A stretch of 64,000 bases of DNA from Gp6-AA40 sp035571515. GTDB lineage: Bacteria > Acidobacteriota > Vicinamibacteria > Vicinamibacterales > UBA2999. How positions within the stretch are numbered: position 1 is the first letter of the stretch; every line of letters begins with the position of its first letter. Shown one piece after another: positions 32,808 through 41,622 of the stretch. The DNA is taken from positions 1-64,000 of the forward strand of contig DATNCQ010000178.1 of assembly GCA_035571515.1 (NCBI GenBank). Reading direction: 5' to 3'. The notes under the pieces are model-generated. The model saw nothing but the letters and a program-made list of their open reading frames with translations, ran no database searches and was not told the DNA's origin. The position numbers and the translations under genes are program-made.

Positions 32808-33818
32808 ATGGTGATCGACTGCCACGGGCACTACACGACCGTGCCGAAGGAAGTGCAGGCGTTTCGCGACGCCCAGATTGCGGGGGGCGGCGCGGAGACG
32901 CAGCTGAAAACGGCGCTCGCCATCAGCGATGATCGCATTCGGGAGAGCGTGCAGCCGCAACTGGCCTTTCAATCGGCGCGCGGGACCGACGTCACCATTT
33001 TCTCGCCGCGCGCGTCCTCGATGGCGCATCACGTGGGCGATGCGGCGGCGAACCGGCAGTGGGCGCGGCTGTGCAACGACTTCATCTACCGGGTGTGCAG
33101 CTTGTTTCCGAAGCAGTTCGTCGGCGTCTGCCAGCTGCCGCAGTCCGTGAGCGGTTCTCCGTCCGACTGCATCGGCGAGCTCGAGCGCTGCGTGAACGAG
33201 CTCGGGTTCATCGGCTGCAATCTCAACCCCGACCCCTCGGGCGGCCACTGGACGGCGCCGCCGCTGACGGACCGTGCGTGGTATCCGCTCTACGAGAAGC
33301 TGGTCGAGCTCGACGTGCCCGCCATGGTGCACGTGAGCGCCTCCTGCAATCCGAACTTCCATGCGACCGGCGCCCACTACCTCAACGCGGACACGACGGC
33401 GTTCATGCAGTTCCTGCTCGGCGATCTGTTCCGCGACTTCCCGGCGCTGCGGCTCGTCATCCCGCACGGCGGCGGCGCCGTCCCGTATCACTGGGGGCGC
33501 TATCGCGGGCTCGCGCAGGATCTGAAGCGGCCGCTGCTCACCGATCTCATGCGCGACCACGTCTTCTTCGACACCTGCGTCTATCACGCTCCGGGGATCG
33601 AGCTGCTGCTGAAAGTCGTGCCGGTCGAGAACATCCTGTTCGCCTCCGAGATGGTCGGTGCGGTGAAGGGAATCGATCCGGAGACGGGTCATTACTACGA
33701 CGACACGAAACGCTACGTCGACGGTGTCGCGTGGATGGGCGGCGCCGACAAGGCGAAGATCTTCGAGTCGAACGCGCGGCGCGTCTACCCGCGCATCAAC
33801 GGCAGGTTGGCGCCATGA
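32808..33818 (+). CDS. ligJ: 4-oxalomesaconate hydratase-like amidohydrolase
   Basis: A 336-residue cytoplasmic metal-dependent hydratase of the amidohydrolase superfamily. It closely follows LigJ, which hydrates 4-oxalomesaconate in the protocatechuate 4,5-cleavage/gallate pathway: MVIDCHGHYTTVPKE (metal His6/His8), FSPRASSMAHHVGD, NLNPDPSGGHWTAPPLTD, PAMVHVSASCN, HYLNADTTAFMQFLL, IPHGGGAVPYHWGRYRGLAQ and SEMVGAVKGIDPETGHYYDD. Motif agreement along the whole length makes this one of the firmest substrate assignments in the window. The other pathway genes (4,5-dioxygenase, LigC, LigI, LigK) are not in this window. It overlaps the next gene by four bases. Confidence 0.9.
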   Translation: MVIDCHGHYTTVPKEVQAFRDAQIAGGGAETQLKTALAISDDRIRESVQPQLAFQSARGTDVTIFSPRASSMAHHVGDAAANRQWARLCNDFIYRVCSLFPKQFVGVCQLPQSVSGSPSDCIGELERCVNELGFIGCNLNPDPSGGHWTAPPLTDRAWYPLYEKLVELDVPAMVHVSASCNPNFHATGAHYLNADTTAFMQFLLGDLFRDFPALRLVIPHGGGAVPYHWGRYRGLAQDLKRPLLTDLMRDHVFFDTCVYHAPGIELLLKVVPVENILFASEMVGAVKGIDPETGHYYDDTKRYVDGVAWMGGADKAKIFESNARRVYPRINGRLAP

Positions 33819-34498
33819 CGGCGGGTGTGCTGCGCGCGGGCATCAATCTCGGCAACGCGCTCCTTGCGGGGCCCGATCCAGCCACCGGTGAGCCGCGCGG
33901 CATCGCCGTCGATCTCGCGCGCGCGCTCGGCCGGCACCTTGGCGTGGACGTGAAGCTCGTCACTTACGAGTCTGCCGCGCGGATGGCCGACGCGGCGGCG
34001 GGCGGCGCATGGGACGCCGCGTTCCTGGCCGCCGACGCGGCACGCGCCGACATCGACTTCACCGAGCCGTACCTCGAGATCGACGCCACGTACCTCGTGG
34101 ACGGCGCCTCTCCACTGCGGGAGGTGAGCGAGGTCGATCGCGCGGGTGTCCGCATCGCGGTGTCGGACAAGAGCGCCTACGACCTTGCGCTCAGGCGCGT
34201 CATCACGCGCGCGCAGATCGTCCCGGCGCCGACGGTCGACGCATCGGTTGATCGATTCTTCGCCGAACGGCTCGACGTCCTCGCCGGGTTGCGGCCGCTG
34301 CTGGTTCGCGTGGCGGAAGAGCACCCCGGATGCCGCTTGCTCGAGGGGCGTTTCACGGCGGTGCGTCAAGCCATCGGCACACCGAAGGGACGCGACCTGG
34401 CGCCGATCGCGGCCTTCGTCCGCGACGCCAGGGCGTCGGGAATGATCGCTGAGCTGATCGAGCGGCACGGTGTACGCGGCGTGACGGCGGCGTCGTAA
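33815..34498 (+). CDS. Type-3 solute-binding-fold protein without signal peptide
   Basis: A 227-residue protein of the SBP_bac_3 fold. It shows GIAVDLARALGRHLGVDVKL, the flux-type segment AAGGAWDAAFLAADAARADI, DFTEPYLEIDATYLV, VRIAVSDKSAYDLALRR and a C-terminal helix AELIERHG. There is no export signal: the chain begins directly with MTAGVLRAGINLG, so it should be cytoplasmic. Cytoplasmic members include dehydratase-like enzymes and ligand sensors. Its coupling to the LigJ-type gene (ATGA overlap) suggests an enzymatic or sensing role for the same acid pathway rather than ABC uptake. Confidence 0.72.
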   Translation: MTAGVLRAGINLGNALLAGPDPATGEPRGIAVDLARALGRHLGVDVKLVTYESAARMADAAAGGAWDAAFLAADAARADIDFTEPYLEIDATYLVDGASPLREVSEVDRAGVRIAVSDKSAYDLALRRVITRAQIVPAPTVDASVDRFFAERLDVLAGLRPLLVRVAEEHPGCRLLEGRFTAVRQAIGTPKGRDLAPIAAFVRDARASGMIAELIERHGVRGVTAAS

Positions 34499-34560
34499 TC
34501 GACGCGCGACTCGCGACGCGTTCCCGATCAATACTCGCGCCCGGATCGAGAAAGGGTCCC

Positions 34561-35862
34561 ATGGCCACCGAAGCGATCGCCGCGCTGCCGCCGCTCGCCG
34601 CCACGGACGTCGAACGCGCCGCCTTCACGAAGGCCGCGTGGCGCCTGGTGCCGTTCCTGACGATCGCCTACCTGCTGAACTACATGGACAGGAACAACGT
34701 CGGCTTCGCCGCGCTGACGATGAATGCCGACACCGGGTTGACGGCGACCCAGTTCGGCTTCGGCGCGGGCATCCTGTTTTTCAGCTACAGCACGTTCGAG
34801 ATTCCGAGCAACATCGCGTTGTACCGATACGGCGCGCGCACGTGGATCGCCCGCATCATGATCACGTGGGGGATCGTCTCGGCGGCGACCGCGTTCGTCA
34901 CCGGCCCGCAAAGCTGGTACCTCCTCAGGTTCCTGCTCGGCGTGGCGGAAGCGGGGTTCTTCCCCGGCATCACCTTCTACCTGGCGACCTGGTTTCCGGC
35001 CGAATACCGCGCGCGGATGCTCGCGTGGTTCCTCGTCGGCATTCCGTTGTCCACCGTCGTCGGCGGACCCGTATCGGGCCTCCTGCTGCAGATGGACGGG
35101 TACGGCGGCATCGCCGGCTGGAAGTGGCTGTTCATCATCGAGGGGATTCCAGCGGCGCTGCTCGGCGTCGCGGCATTCTGGGTGCTCCCCGACGGCCCGG
35201 AAGACGCGACGTTTCTCACCGACGAGGAGCGGCGCCTCGTGCGCGCCCGCATCGCGAGCGAGCGGCGCGAGAAGGGACAGCGTCACCTGCTGCCGGCGTT
35301 GAAGGACCCGCGCGTGCTGATCCTGACGCTGGCGCAGTTCGGGTTCACCGCCGGGTCGTACGGCGTCGGCATCTGGCTGCCGCAGATCCTGAAGACGGCG
35401 CACCTCTCGAACCTCGAGATCGGATTCATCACCGGCGGCTGCTACGTCGTGGCGTCGATTGCGATGATCGTCTGGGCGGCTCGCGTCGATCGCAGCGGAC
35501 GGAAGATCGGCAACCTCACGCTCGCGTGTCTCGTCGCGACCATGGGACTGGGCGCGGCCATCCTGACGCCGAACATCTGGCTGTCGTTGTCGCTGATTAC
35601 CGTCGCGCTCATCGGCATCACCGCGGCACGGGCGGTCTTCTGGACGATCCCGACGCGTTTTCTGACCGGCCTCGCGGCGGCCGGGGGGTTGGCGTTCATC
35701 AACAGCGTCGGCACGCTGGGCGGGTTCGTCGGGCCCTACGCGGTGGGGTGGCTGCGCGACGCGACCGGTTCCTTTTCCGCGGGCCTGCTGGCGATGGCCG
35801 CGCTGCTCGCGCTTGCCACCGCGATGTCCTGGTCGCTCCGCTTCGTCGTCAGGGAAGAGTAG
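34561..35862 (+). CDS. MFS transporter, anion:cation symporter (ACS) type
   Basis: A 433-residue inner-membrane carrier with twelve predicted helices. N-terminal YLLNYMDRNNVGFAALTMN is the typical first-helix motif of the ACS family (phthalate, tartrate, glucarate and similar organic anions). YLLRFLLGVAEAGFFPGITF and the cytoplasmic loop RARMLAWFLVGIPLS are also typical. The central loop around residues 215-240 is charged. Following the LigJ/SBP operon by 62 bases, it most likely imports an organic or aromatic acid for that pathway. Confidence 0.9.
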   Translation: MATEAIAALPPLAATDVERAAFTKAAWRLVPFLTIAYLLNYMDRNNVGFAALTMNADTGLTATQFGFGAGILFFSYSTFEIPSNIALYRYGARTWIARIMITWGIVSAATAFVTGPQSWYLLRFLLGVAEAGFFPGITFYLATWFPAEYRARMLAWFLVGIPLSTVVGGPVSGLLLQMDGYGGIAGWKWLFIIEGIPAALLGVAAFWVLPDGPEDATFLTDEERRLVRARIASERREKGQRHLLPALKDPRVLILTLAQFGFTAGSYGVGIWLPQILKTAHLSNLEIGFITGGCYVVASIAMIVWAARVDRSGRKIGNLTLACLVATMGLGAAILTPNIWLSLSLITVALIGITAARAVFWTIPTRFLTGLAAAGGLAFINSVGTLGGFVGPYAVGWLRDATGSFSAGLLAMAALLALATAMSWSLRFVVREE

Positions 35863-35931
35863 CCTCCGCCCGGCGACGTGTGTTCCAATACGCCGGCCGC
35901 CAGGGGGAAACGCGAAGCGTAAGGAGGACTC

Positions 35932-37227
35932 GTGGCGAATTGGTTCACCAGCATGAATGCCCGCGAGCGAAGGACGTTCGCGGCCTGTTTCACCGGGTGG
36001 GCGCTCGACGCGATGGACGTGCAGATGTACGCCGTCGTGATGCCGACGCTCATCGCCATCTGGAGCCTTACGCAGGCGCAGGCGGGAACGCTGGGCACCG
36101 CGGCGCTGCTGTTTTCGTCGGTCGGCGGGTGGATTGCCGGCATCCTCGCGGATCGCTTTGGACGCGCCAGGGTCCTGCAGCTGACGATCCTCTGGTTCGC
36201 CCTCTTCACGTTCCTGTCCGGCTTCACCCAGTCGTACGAACAGCTGCTGCTCACCCGCAGCCTGCAGGGGCTTGGCTTCGGCGGCGAGTGGGCGGCCGGC
36301 GCCGTGCTGATGAGCGAGGTGATCGACAAGCGCGTGCGCGGCCGCGCGGTCGGCACCGTGCAGGGCGGCTGGTCGGTCGGCTACGGGGCCGCCGTGCTGC
36401 TGTTCACGATCGTCTTCAGCGTGGCGCGGCCCGAGGTTGCGTGGCGGGTGCTGTTCATCATCGGCTTGATCCCGGCGCTGCTGGTGTTCTGGATTCGCCG
36501 CAACGTCGAAGAGCCGGACGTGTTCGTGGCGATGAAGGCGAGCGCGGCGCGCGGCGATCGACTCCGTTTCGTCGAGATCTTCGGGCCGACGCTGCGCCGC
36601 CGCACGCTCCTGGCGTCGCTGCTCGCCGCCGGCGGCCTTGGCGGCAACTACGTGATCCTGACGTGGCTGGCGACGTACCTGAAGACCGTTCGCCAGCTGT
36701 CGGTGCTCGGCACCGGCGGGTATCTCGGCATCAATATCTTTGGCTCGTTCCTCGGCTACGTGATCAGCGCGCATCTGAGCGACTGGCTCGGGCGGCGGAA
36801 GACGTTCGTCCTGATGGCGGTCGCGGCGGCGATCACCGTCTCGTGCTACACGCTGCTGCCGCTGGGCAATACGGCGGTGCTGCTGCTCGGGTTCCCCCTC
36901 GGCTTCTTCCAGTCCGGCATCATCGCGGGAATGGGGGCGACCTTCGCGGAGCTCTTCCCGACGCGCGTGCGCGGCACCGGGCAGGGATTTTCGTACAACA
37001 CGGGGCGCGCCATCGGCTCGTTCGTCCCGACGCTCGTTGGCGTCGCCGCACCCAGCGTGGGTCTTGGTCAGGCGATGGGCGTCTGCGCGGCGTCGTCCTA
37101 CATGCTCGTGCTGCTGGCTGTCGCCTTGCTGCCGGAAACCCGCGGCCGCGAGCTCGAAAGCACCGTCGCGCCACGTGAGCGCGACGCCATCACGGCGTCG
37201 TACAGCCCGCAGCCCGTTCCGCGGTAG
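35932..37227 (+). CDS. MFS transporter, aromatic-acid/sialate:H+ symporter type
   Basis: A 431-residue carrier starting with GTG behind AAGGAGGAC. First helix TGWALDAMDVQMYAVVMPTL carries the Asp-containing motif of aromatic-acid:H+ (AAHS) and sialate:H+ (SHS) symporters. Loop 2-3 is GGWIAGILADRFGRARVLQL, and helices 4-5 have LQGLGFGGEWAAGAVLMSE and VRGRAVGTVQGGWSVGYG. It is a second, unrelated organic-acid carrier next to the ACS-type gene, strengthening the view of this region as an acid-uptake locus. Substrate cannot be fixed from sequence. Confidence 0.9.
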   Translation: MANWFTSMNARERRTFAACFTGWALDAMDVQMYAVVMPTLIAIWSLTQAQAGTLGTAALLFSSVGGWIAGILADRFGRARVLQLTILWFALFTFLSGFTQSYEQLLLTRSLQGLGFGGEWAAGAVLMSEVIDKRVRGRAVGTVQGGWSVGYGAAVLLFTIVFSVARPEVAWRVLFIIGLIPALLVFWIRRNVEEPDVFVAMKASAARGDRLRFVEIFGPTLRRRTLLASLLAAGGLGGNYVILTWLATYLKTVRQLSVLGTGGYLGINIFGSFLGYVISAHLSDWLGRRKTFVLMAVAAAITVSCYTLLPLGNTAVLLLGFPLGFFQSGIIAGMGATFAELFPTRVRGTGQGFSYNTGRAIGSFVPTLVGVAAPSVGLGQAMGVCAASSYMLVLLAVALLPETRGRELESTVAPRERDAITASYSPQPVPR

Positions 37228-37264
37228 CGGGATTGGTTCAACGTCCCGCATCTTGGTCGTCACG

Positions 37265-38164
37265 GTGAATAGCGCTCGACGATTCTCGGCTGGTCTTTTG
37301 TGCACGCTGGTAATCGCGACGTCAGTGCTCGCGGTGCCAGCGTTCGCGCAGCAGAAGAGCGAGCGTTCGAGTGCTCCAGGTGCTCGAGACCTCTTCGTAA
37401 CAATCAATGGCATCAGGCTTCACTATGTCGATTGGGGCGGCCAGGGAGAGGTGGTGCTCTTTTTGGCTCCATTGCTCGGCGGGGCGCATGTGTTCGCCTC
37501 ATTGGCGCCGCGCTTTACGGACCGTTTTCATGTTCTGGGACTCACTCGACGCGGGACAGAACCGTCTGCAACGCCACCATCCGGTTACGACACGAGTACG
37601 TTGGCGGAGGATCTTCGGGCCTTTCTTGACGCCTTGAACATTGCCCGCGCCACGCTGGTCGGATATTCAATCGCTGGAGACGAGATGACCCGATTTGCCG
37701 GGGTTCATCCCCAACGGACAGCGCGGTTGGTATATCTCGATGCGACCTGGGATCGTGCCAGTAACCGTGAACTTGCCAGGAAGGCCTGTGCGCAGTTCGA
37801 CATACCTGGACAATGTGAACCGCCGCCACAGTCGTCGGTGTCGGCGCTCATCCTGAAGGAGGCGGAAGCCGGTGACCCTGACTACACGAAGGTCGTCGCG
37901 CCGGCGCTGAGCTTCAACGTGATGTATCGCCGCAGTCCATTTCTCACACCGTTCATGGATGCATCAACGAGAAGCAAGGTAGAAGCGCGGTGGAATACGT
38001 ACGACAGATTTATCGTCCCACGGCAGATCGAGCATTTTCGCAGAGACATGCAAAACGGACACGTCGTCGAACTTCATGACACCAGCCACAGTGGATTCAT
38101 GATCGACCCGAAGCAACAGAGCATCATCGTGCGTGAGATGCGACGGTTTCTGTTGAGCGAATGA
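37265..38164 (+). CDS. Secreted alpha/beta hydrolase
   Basis: A 299-residue exported hydrolase. GTG 37265 is taken as start because it gives the signal peptide RRFSAGLLCTLVIATSVLA to FAQQ. The core shows the oxyanion-region strand VVLFLAPLLGG, the nucleophile elbow VGYSIAGDE (G-x-S-x-A), an acidic residue in VYLDATWDRA and the catalytic His in LHDTSHSGF. Esterase or lipase activity outside the cytoplasm is expected; substrate unknown. Codon usage is slightly less GC-rich than in neighbours, which may hint at a different origin. It ends ten bases before the convergent TPP-enzyme gene. Confidence 0.8.
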   Translation: MNSARRFSAGLLCTLVIATSVLAVPAFAQQKSERSSAPGARDLFVTINGIRLHYVDWGGQGEVVLFLAPLLGGAHVFASLAPRFTDRFHVLGLTRRGTEPSATPPSGYDTSTLAEDLRAFLDALNIARATLVGYSIAGDEMTRFAGVHPQRTARLVYLDATWDRASNRELARKACAQFDIPGQCEPPPQSSVSALILKEAEAGDPDYTKVVAPALSFNVMYRRSPFLTPFMDASTRSKVEARWNTYDRFIVPRQIEHFRRDMQNGHVVELHDTSHSGFMIDPKQQSIIVREMRRFLLSE

Positions 38165-38174
38165 CGACCAGCGC

Positions 38175-39830
38175 CTAACCAATCCGCCGGTCCGGCGTGA
38201 TCTGATTCGGATCGACCCGCAGCTCCAGCACCGCCGATCGTCCCGCGGCGAGCGCGCGCTCGAACGCCGGCGCAAAGCCCTCCGTCGTATCGACGCGCTC
38301 GGCCCACGCCCCGAACGACTGCGCCAGCGCCACGAAATCCGGGCCCGCGAGGGCGGTCCCCGACACGCGGCCCGGAAACCGCCGTTCCTGGTGCATGCGA
38401 ATCGTGCCGTACATGCCGTTGTTGACGACGAGCACGACCACGCGCGCGCCGTACTGCGCCGCGGTCGCCAGTTCCTGCGGGTACATCAGGAAGTCGCCGT
38501 CGCCGGCGACGCAGACCGTCAGTCGATCCGGATGGCGCAGCGCGGCGGCGACCGCCGCGGGGAAGCCGTAACCCATCGCGCCGCTGGTCGGCGCCAGCTC
38601 CGTGTGCGGCGCCTTGTAGGTGAAGAACCTGTGCACCCACACAGTGAAGTTGCCCGCCCCGTTGGCGATCGTCGCGTTCGCCGGCAACGCCGCGGCCAGG
38701 TGCCGGATGACGACGGCCATGTCGACACCCTGGCGCGGACCTCTCTCGGGTACGGCAACGAACTGTTCGTATTCGCGCCGCGCCGCGTCAGTCCACTCGC
38801 GCCAGCGGGCCGTATCGACAGGCGGCAGCGCCGCCAGCCGTTCGGCGGCCGCGGAGGGCGCGGCGACGATCGGCAGGTCGGCCTGATACACGCGGTTGAG
38901 CTCGTTGGCATCCGGATGGACATGGACGAGACGCGCCCCGATGCGCGGCGGCTTCAGGACCGAATACGTCAGCGTCGTCACATCGCCGAGGCGCGAGCCG
39001 AGCGCGACGATCAGATCCGCTGCCTTGACGCGCTGCTGCAGGAACGGCGGAAGACCGAGGCTGAGATGCCCCGCGTAGCACCGGTGGCGGTTGTCGATCA
39101 GGTCCTGCCGGCGGAACGAGGCGAGGACCGGAAGGGCATTGGCGTCGGCGAAGCGGGCGAGCGCGGCGCAGCCGGCATCCGACCACGAGGAGCCGCCGGC
39201 GATCAGCAGCGGTTTCGATGCTCGTTGCAGCTCGTCGCGGAGCGCGTCCAGGTCGCGGTCGGCGGGCGCCGCATGGACACGCTGATACGGCTGCGTGTCG
39301 CACGCCGACGAATCCTCCCCCAGCACGTCTTCCGGGAGTGAGAGCACGACGGGACCGGGCCTGCCCGACGTGGCCACCTGGAATGCCCGCAGCACGTACT
39401 CGGGGATGCGATCCGCCGACTCGATTTCCGCGGCCCACTTCGCCAGCGGCGCGAACATCTGGCGGAACTCCACCTCCTGGAACGCCTCGCGGCCGCGCAC
39501 CTCGCGCTGCACCTGGCCGATGAAGAGAATCATCGGCGTCGAGTCGTGGTAGGCGGTGTGCACGCCGATGCTGGCGTGCGTCGCGCCCGGCCCCCGCGTG
39601 ACGAAGCAGACGCCGGGGCGCCCGGTCAGCTTGCCGTCGGCCTCCGCCATGTTCGACGCCGCGCCCTCGTGCTTGGCGACGACCAGCGCAATCTGCGGCG
39701 TGTCGTAGAGCGCGTCGAGCACCTCGAGATAGCTCTCGCCGGGAACGCAGAACAGGCGATCCACGCCGTGGAGACGGAGCGCATCGACGAGGATGCGCCC
39801 GCCATTCCGAGCTCCGGAGATTGTCGGCAT
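38175..39830 (-). CDS. Thiamine-pyrophosphate-dependent enzyme (acetolactate synthase-like)
   Basis: A 551-residue protein with the three-domain plan of the TPP decarboxylase/synthase family: N-terminal PYR domain with the activating Glu55 in KHEGAASNMAEADG and FVTRGPGATHAS, a central domain, and a C-terminal PP domain with GDGDFLMYPQELATAAQYG and VVNNGMYGT (Mg/TPP motif). ATG 39830 avoids a 12-residue unlikely extension. There is no adjacent small ilvN-type subunit, so biosynthetic acetolactate synthase is less likely than a catabolic 2-oxoacid decarboxylase or carboligase. It lies in a minus-strand pair with the aldehyde dehydrogenase, which could oxidise the aldehyde it makes. Confidence 0.85.
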   Translation of the reverse strand: MPTISGARNGGRILVDALRLHGVDRLFCVPGESYLEVLDALYDTPQIALVVAKHEGAASNMAEADGKLTGRPGVCFVTRGPGATHASIGVHTAYHDSTPMILFIGQVQREVRGREAFQEVEFRQMFAPLAKWAAEIESADRIPEYVLRAFQVATSGRPGPVVLSLPEDVLGEDSSACDTQPYQRVHAAPADRDLDALRDELQRASKPLLIAGGSSWSDAGCAALARFADANALPVLASFRRQDLIDNRHRCYAGHLSLGLPPFLQQRVKAADLIVALGSRLGDVTTLTYSVLKPPRIGARLVHVHPDANELNRVYQADLPIVAAPSAAAERLAALPPVDTARWREWTDAARREYEQFVAVPERGPRQGVDMAVVIRHLAAALPANATIANGAGNFTVWVHRFFTYKAPHTELAPTSGAMGYGFPAAVAAALRHPDRLTVCVAGDGDFLMYPQELATAAQYGARVVVLVVNNGMYGTIRMHQERRFPGRVSGTALAGPDFVALAQSFGAWAERVDTTEGFAPAFERALAAGRSAVLELRVDPNQITPDRRIG

Positions 39831-39852
39831 TAGAGGTAGCTGCTCCGCGAGT

Positions 39853-39980
39853 AATTCAAAATGCAAAATTCAAAATGCAAACCATACCTGCTTGCACCAA
39901 AGGGGTGAACCACGCTGCGCCTTCTCCCATCTGCTTCGTGAGCAAGCAGGGTTTGCATTTTGCATTTTGAATTTTGCATT
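39853..39980. repeat. Large AT-rich inverted repeat (31-bp arms, 3 mismatches)
   Basis: Arms 39853-39883 and 39950-39980 are built from AATTCAAAATGCAAA-like words and pair at 28 of 31 positions. Inside, CCTGCTTGC (39887-39895) pairs perfectly with GCAAGCAGG (39942-39950). The whole 128 bp can form one long hairpin. It lies five bases after the aldehyde dehydrogenase stop and 22 bases before the TPP-enzyme start (all leftward). Confidence 0.9.
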
Positions 39981-39985
39981 GACCG

Positions 39986-41443
39986 CTAGACCGTGTGCTT
40001 CAAGTACACCGTCCGGTTCTCGGTGTAGAAGTCGAGCGCGAGCGGTCCCTGCTCGCGCATGCCGAAGCTCGATTCCTTCGTGCCGCCGAACGGCAGCTGG
40101 TATTCGACGCCCGCCGTCGGCAGGTTGACCGTGATGAGTCCCGCCTCGATGCGATTGACGAACTGGTGCACGCGCGCGAGGTCGTTGGAAATGATCGCCG
40201 CCGAGAGGCCGAACCGGATGCCGTTGGCCAGACGCATCGCCTCCTCGAAATCCTCTGCCACCATCAGCGCGAGCACGGGACCGAACACTTCTTCCTGCGC
40301 GATGCGCATCGCCGGCGTGACGCCGCCGAAGATGGTCGGTTCGACAAAGAAGCCCGTGTCGTAGGCGCCACCCGTCAGCCGCTTGCCCCCGCACAGGAGC
40401 TGCGCACCCTCGCGCTGCGCAATCGCGATGTAGTCGAGGTCGGTCTTCAGCTGCGCTTCGTCGACCGCAGGGCCGATGTCGATCCCGGGCTCGAGCCCGT
40501 TGCCAATCTTCAGCGCGCGCGTCCGCGCGATCAGCCGCTCGACGAGCGGCTCGTACACCTTCCGCTCGACGATGGCGCGGCTGCAGGCGGTGCACTTCTG
40601 GCCGGTCGAGAAGAACGCGGCGTTGACGAGCGTCGCGGCCGCGAAATCGGGGTTGGCGTCGGCGAGCACGACGGTCGGGTTCTTACCCCCCATTTCGAGC
40701 TGAACGCGCAGGCGGCGGCGCGTCGCCTTCTCGTAGAGTTTGTTGCCGACCTCGCACGAGCCGGTGAAGGAGACGGCCCTCAGCGACGCGTGTTCGAGGA
40801 GCGCGTCGCCGACCGCGCCACCGCTGCCGGTCACGTAGTTGACGACCCCGGCCGGAAGGCCCGCCCGCTCGAGCGCCTGGACGAGACGCAGCGCGCTCAG
40901 TGGCGCCAGCGAGGCCGGCTTGAGGACCACCGTATTGCCTGCGACGAGCGCCGGCGCCAGCTTCCACGCCGGTATCGCGCTCGGAAAGTTCCACGGCGTG
41001 ATGAGCGCCACCACGCCGAGCGGCTTGCGCATCGTGAAGCAGAAGACGTTGTCGCGCTCGGAGGGAATCTGGTAGCTGAAGAGCCGCGACCCCTCGCCGC
41101 CGAAATAGCGGAGGATGTTGATGGCGCGCTTCACTTCACCCGTCGCTTCGGGCAGCGTCTTCCCTTCCTCGCGCGTCATGTCGGAGGCCGCGGACTCGAG
41201 CTGGCTCTCCAGCACCTCCGCCGCCTTGAACAGGTACTCACCGCGTCGCGGCGCCGGCAGCGCGGCCCATGCGGCCTGTGCGCCCTGAGCGGCCTCGAAC
41301 GCCGCGGCGACATCGTCCGGTCCCGACGCCTGGAACTCGCCGACGACCTCGCCGGTGTTGGCCGGGTTGATGTTCGCGAAGGTGCGCTGCGTTCGGGCAG
41401 GCACCCACTTGCCCCCGATGAAATTCAGGTATGAACACGGCAT
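39986..41443 (-). CDS. NAD(P)-dependent aldehyde dehydrogenase
   Basis: A 485-residue ALDH-superfamily enzyme with every core residue: Asn152 in TPWNFP, Lys175 in VVLKPAS, FTGS (226-229), general base Glu250 in LEMGGKN, nucleophile Cys284 in GQKCTACSR, and EEVFGPV near 390. The C-terminal signature (PFGGTKESSFGMREQG, DFYTENRTVYL) is that of the alpha-ketoglutarate-semialdehyde dehydrogenase-like subgroup, so a sugar-acid or dicarboxylate semialdehyde is a reasonable substrate. It is upstream of the TPP enzyme on the same strand, with the big inverted repeat between them. Confidence 0.92.
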   Translation of the reverse strand: MPCSYLNFIGGKWVPARTQRTFANINPANTGEVVGEFQASGPDDVAAAFEAAQGAQAAWAALPAPRRGEYLFKAAEVLESQLESAASDMTREEGKTLPEATGEVKRAINILRYFGGEGSRLFSYQIPSERDNVFCFTMRKPLGVVALITPWNFPSAIPAWKLAPALVAGNTVVLKPASLAPLSALRLVQALERAGLPAGVVNYVTGSGGAVGDALLEHASLRAVSFTGSCEVGNKLYEKATRRRLRVQLEMGGKNPTVVLADANPDFAAATLVNAAFFSTGQKCTACSRAIVERKVYEPLVERLIARTRALKIGNGLEPGIDIGPAVDEAQLKTDLDYIAIAQREGAQLLCGGKRLTGGAYDTGFFVEPTIFGGVTPAMRIAQEEVFGPVLALMVAEDFEEAMRLANGIRFGLSAAIISNDLARVHQFVNRIEAGLITVNLPTAGVEYQLPFGGTKESSFGMREQGPLALDFYTENRTVYLKHTV

Positions 41444-41622
41444 CGCAACGTTACTATCACGCCCTCGCGGGCTTCACAAAGGATTCGTTGCGCGTGGGTA
41501 CCGAAATGGTCGTTTGCGGTATCGTGCGCGCACACGTCGAACGCTGCCGCCGGTGTCAACGTGACCGGTCGGCGACGACGAGGCAATTGTTGGTGGCAGT
41601 GTTGCGCTGACTGGAGGACGCC

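Noticed and set aside
36920..37174. Small antisense frame beneath the second MFS gene
   Set aside because: Arg/Pro/Ala-rich low-complexity shadow, no start signal.
34528..37413. A 961-residue antisense frame under the two MFS genes
   Set aside because: Composition (Arg, Glu, Gln, His-rich) is that of an antisense shadow; the plus strand encodes two clear transporters.
38175..39830. Biosynthetic acetolactate synthase large subunit (ilvB)
   Set aside because: No ilvN or ilvC neighbour, and it is paired with an aldehyde dehydrogenase; a catabolic TPP enzyme is more likely.
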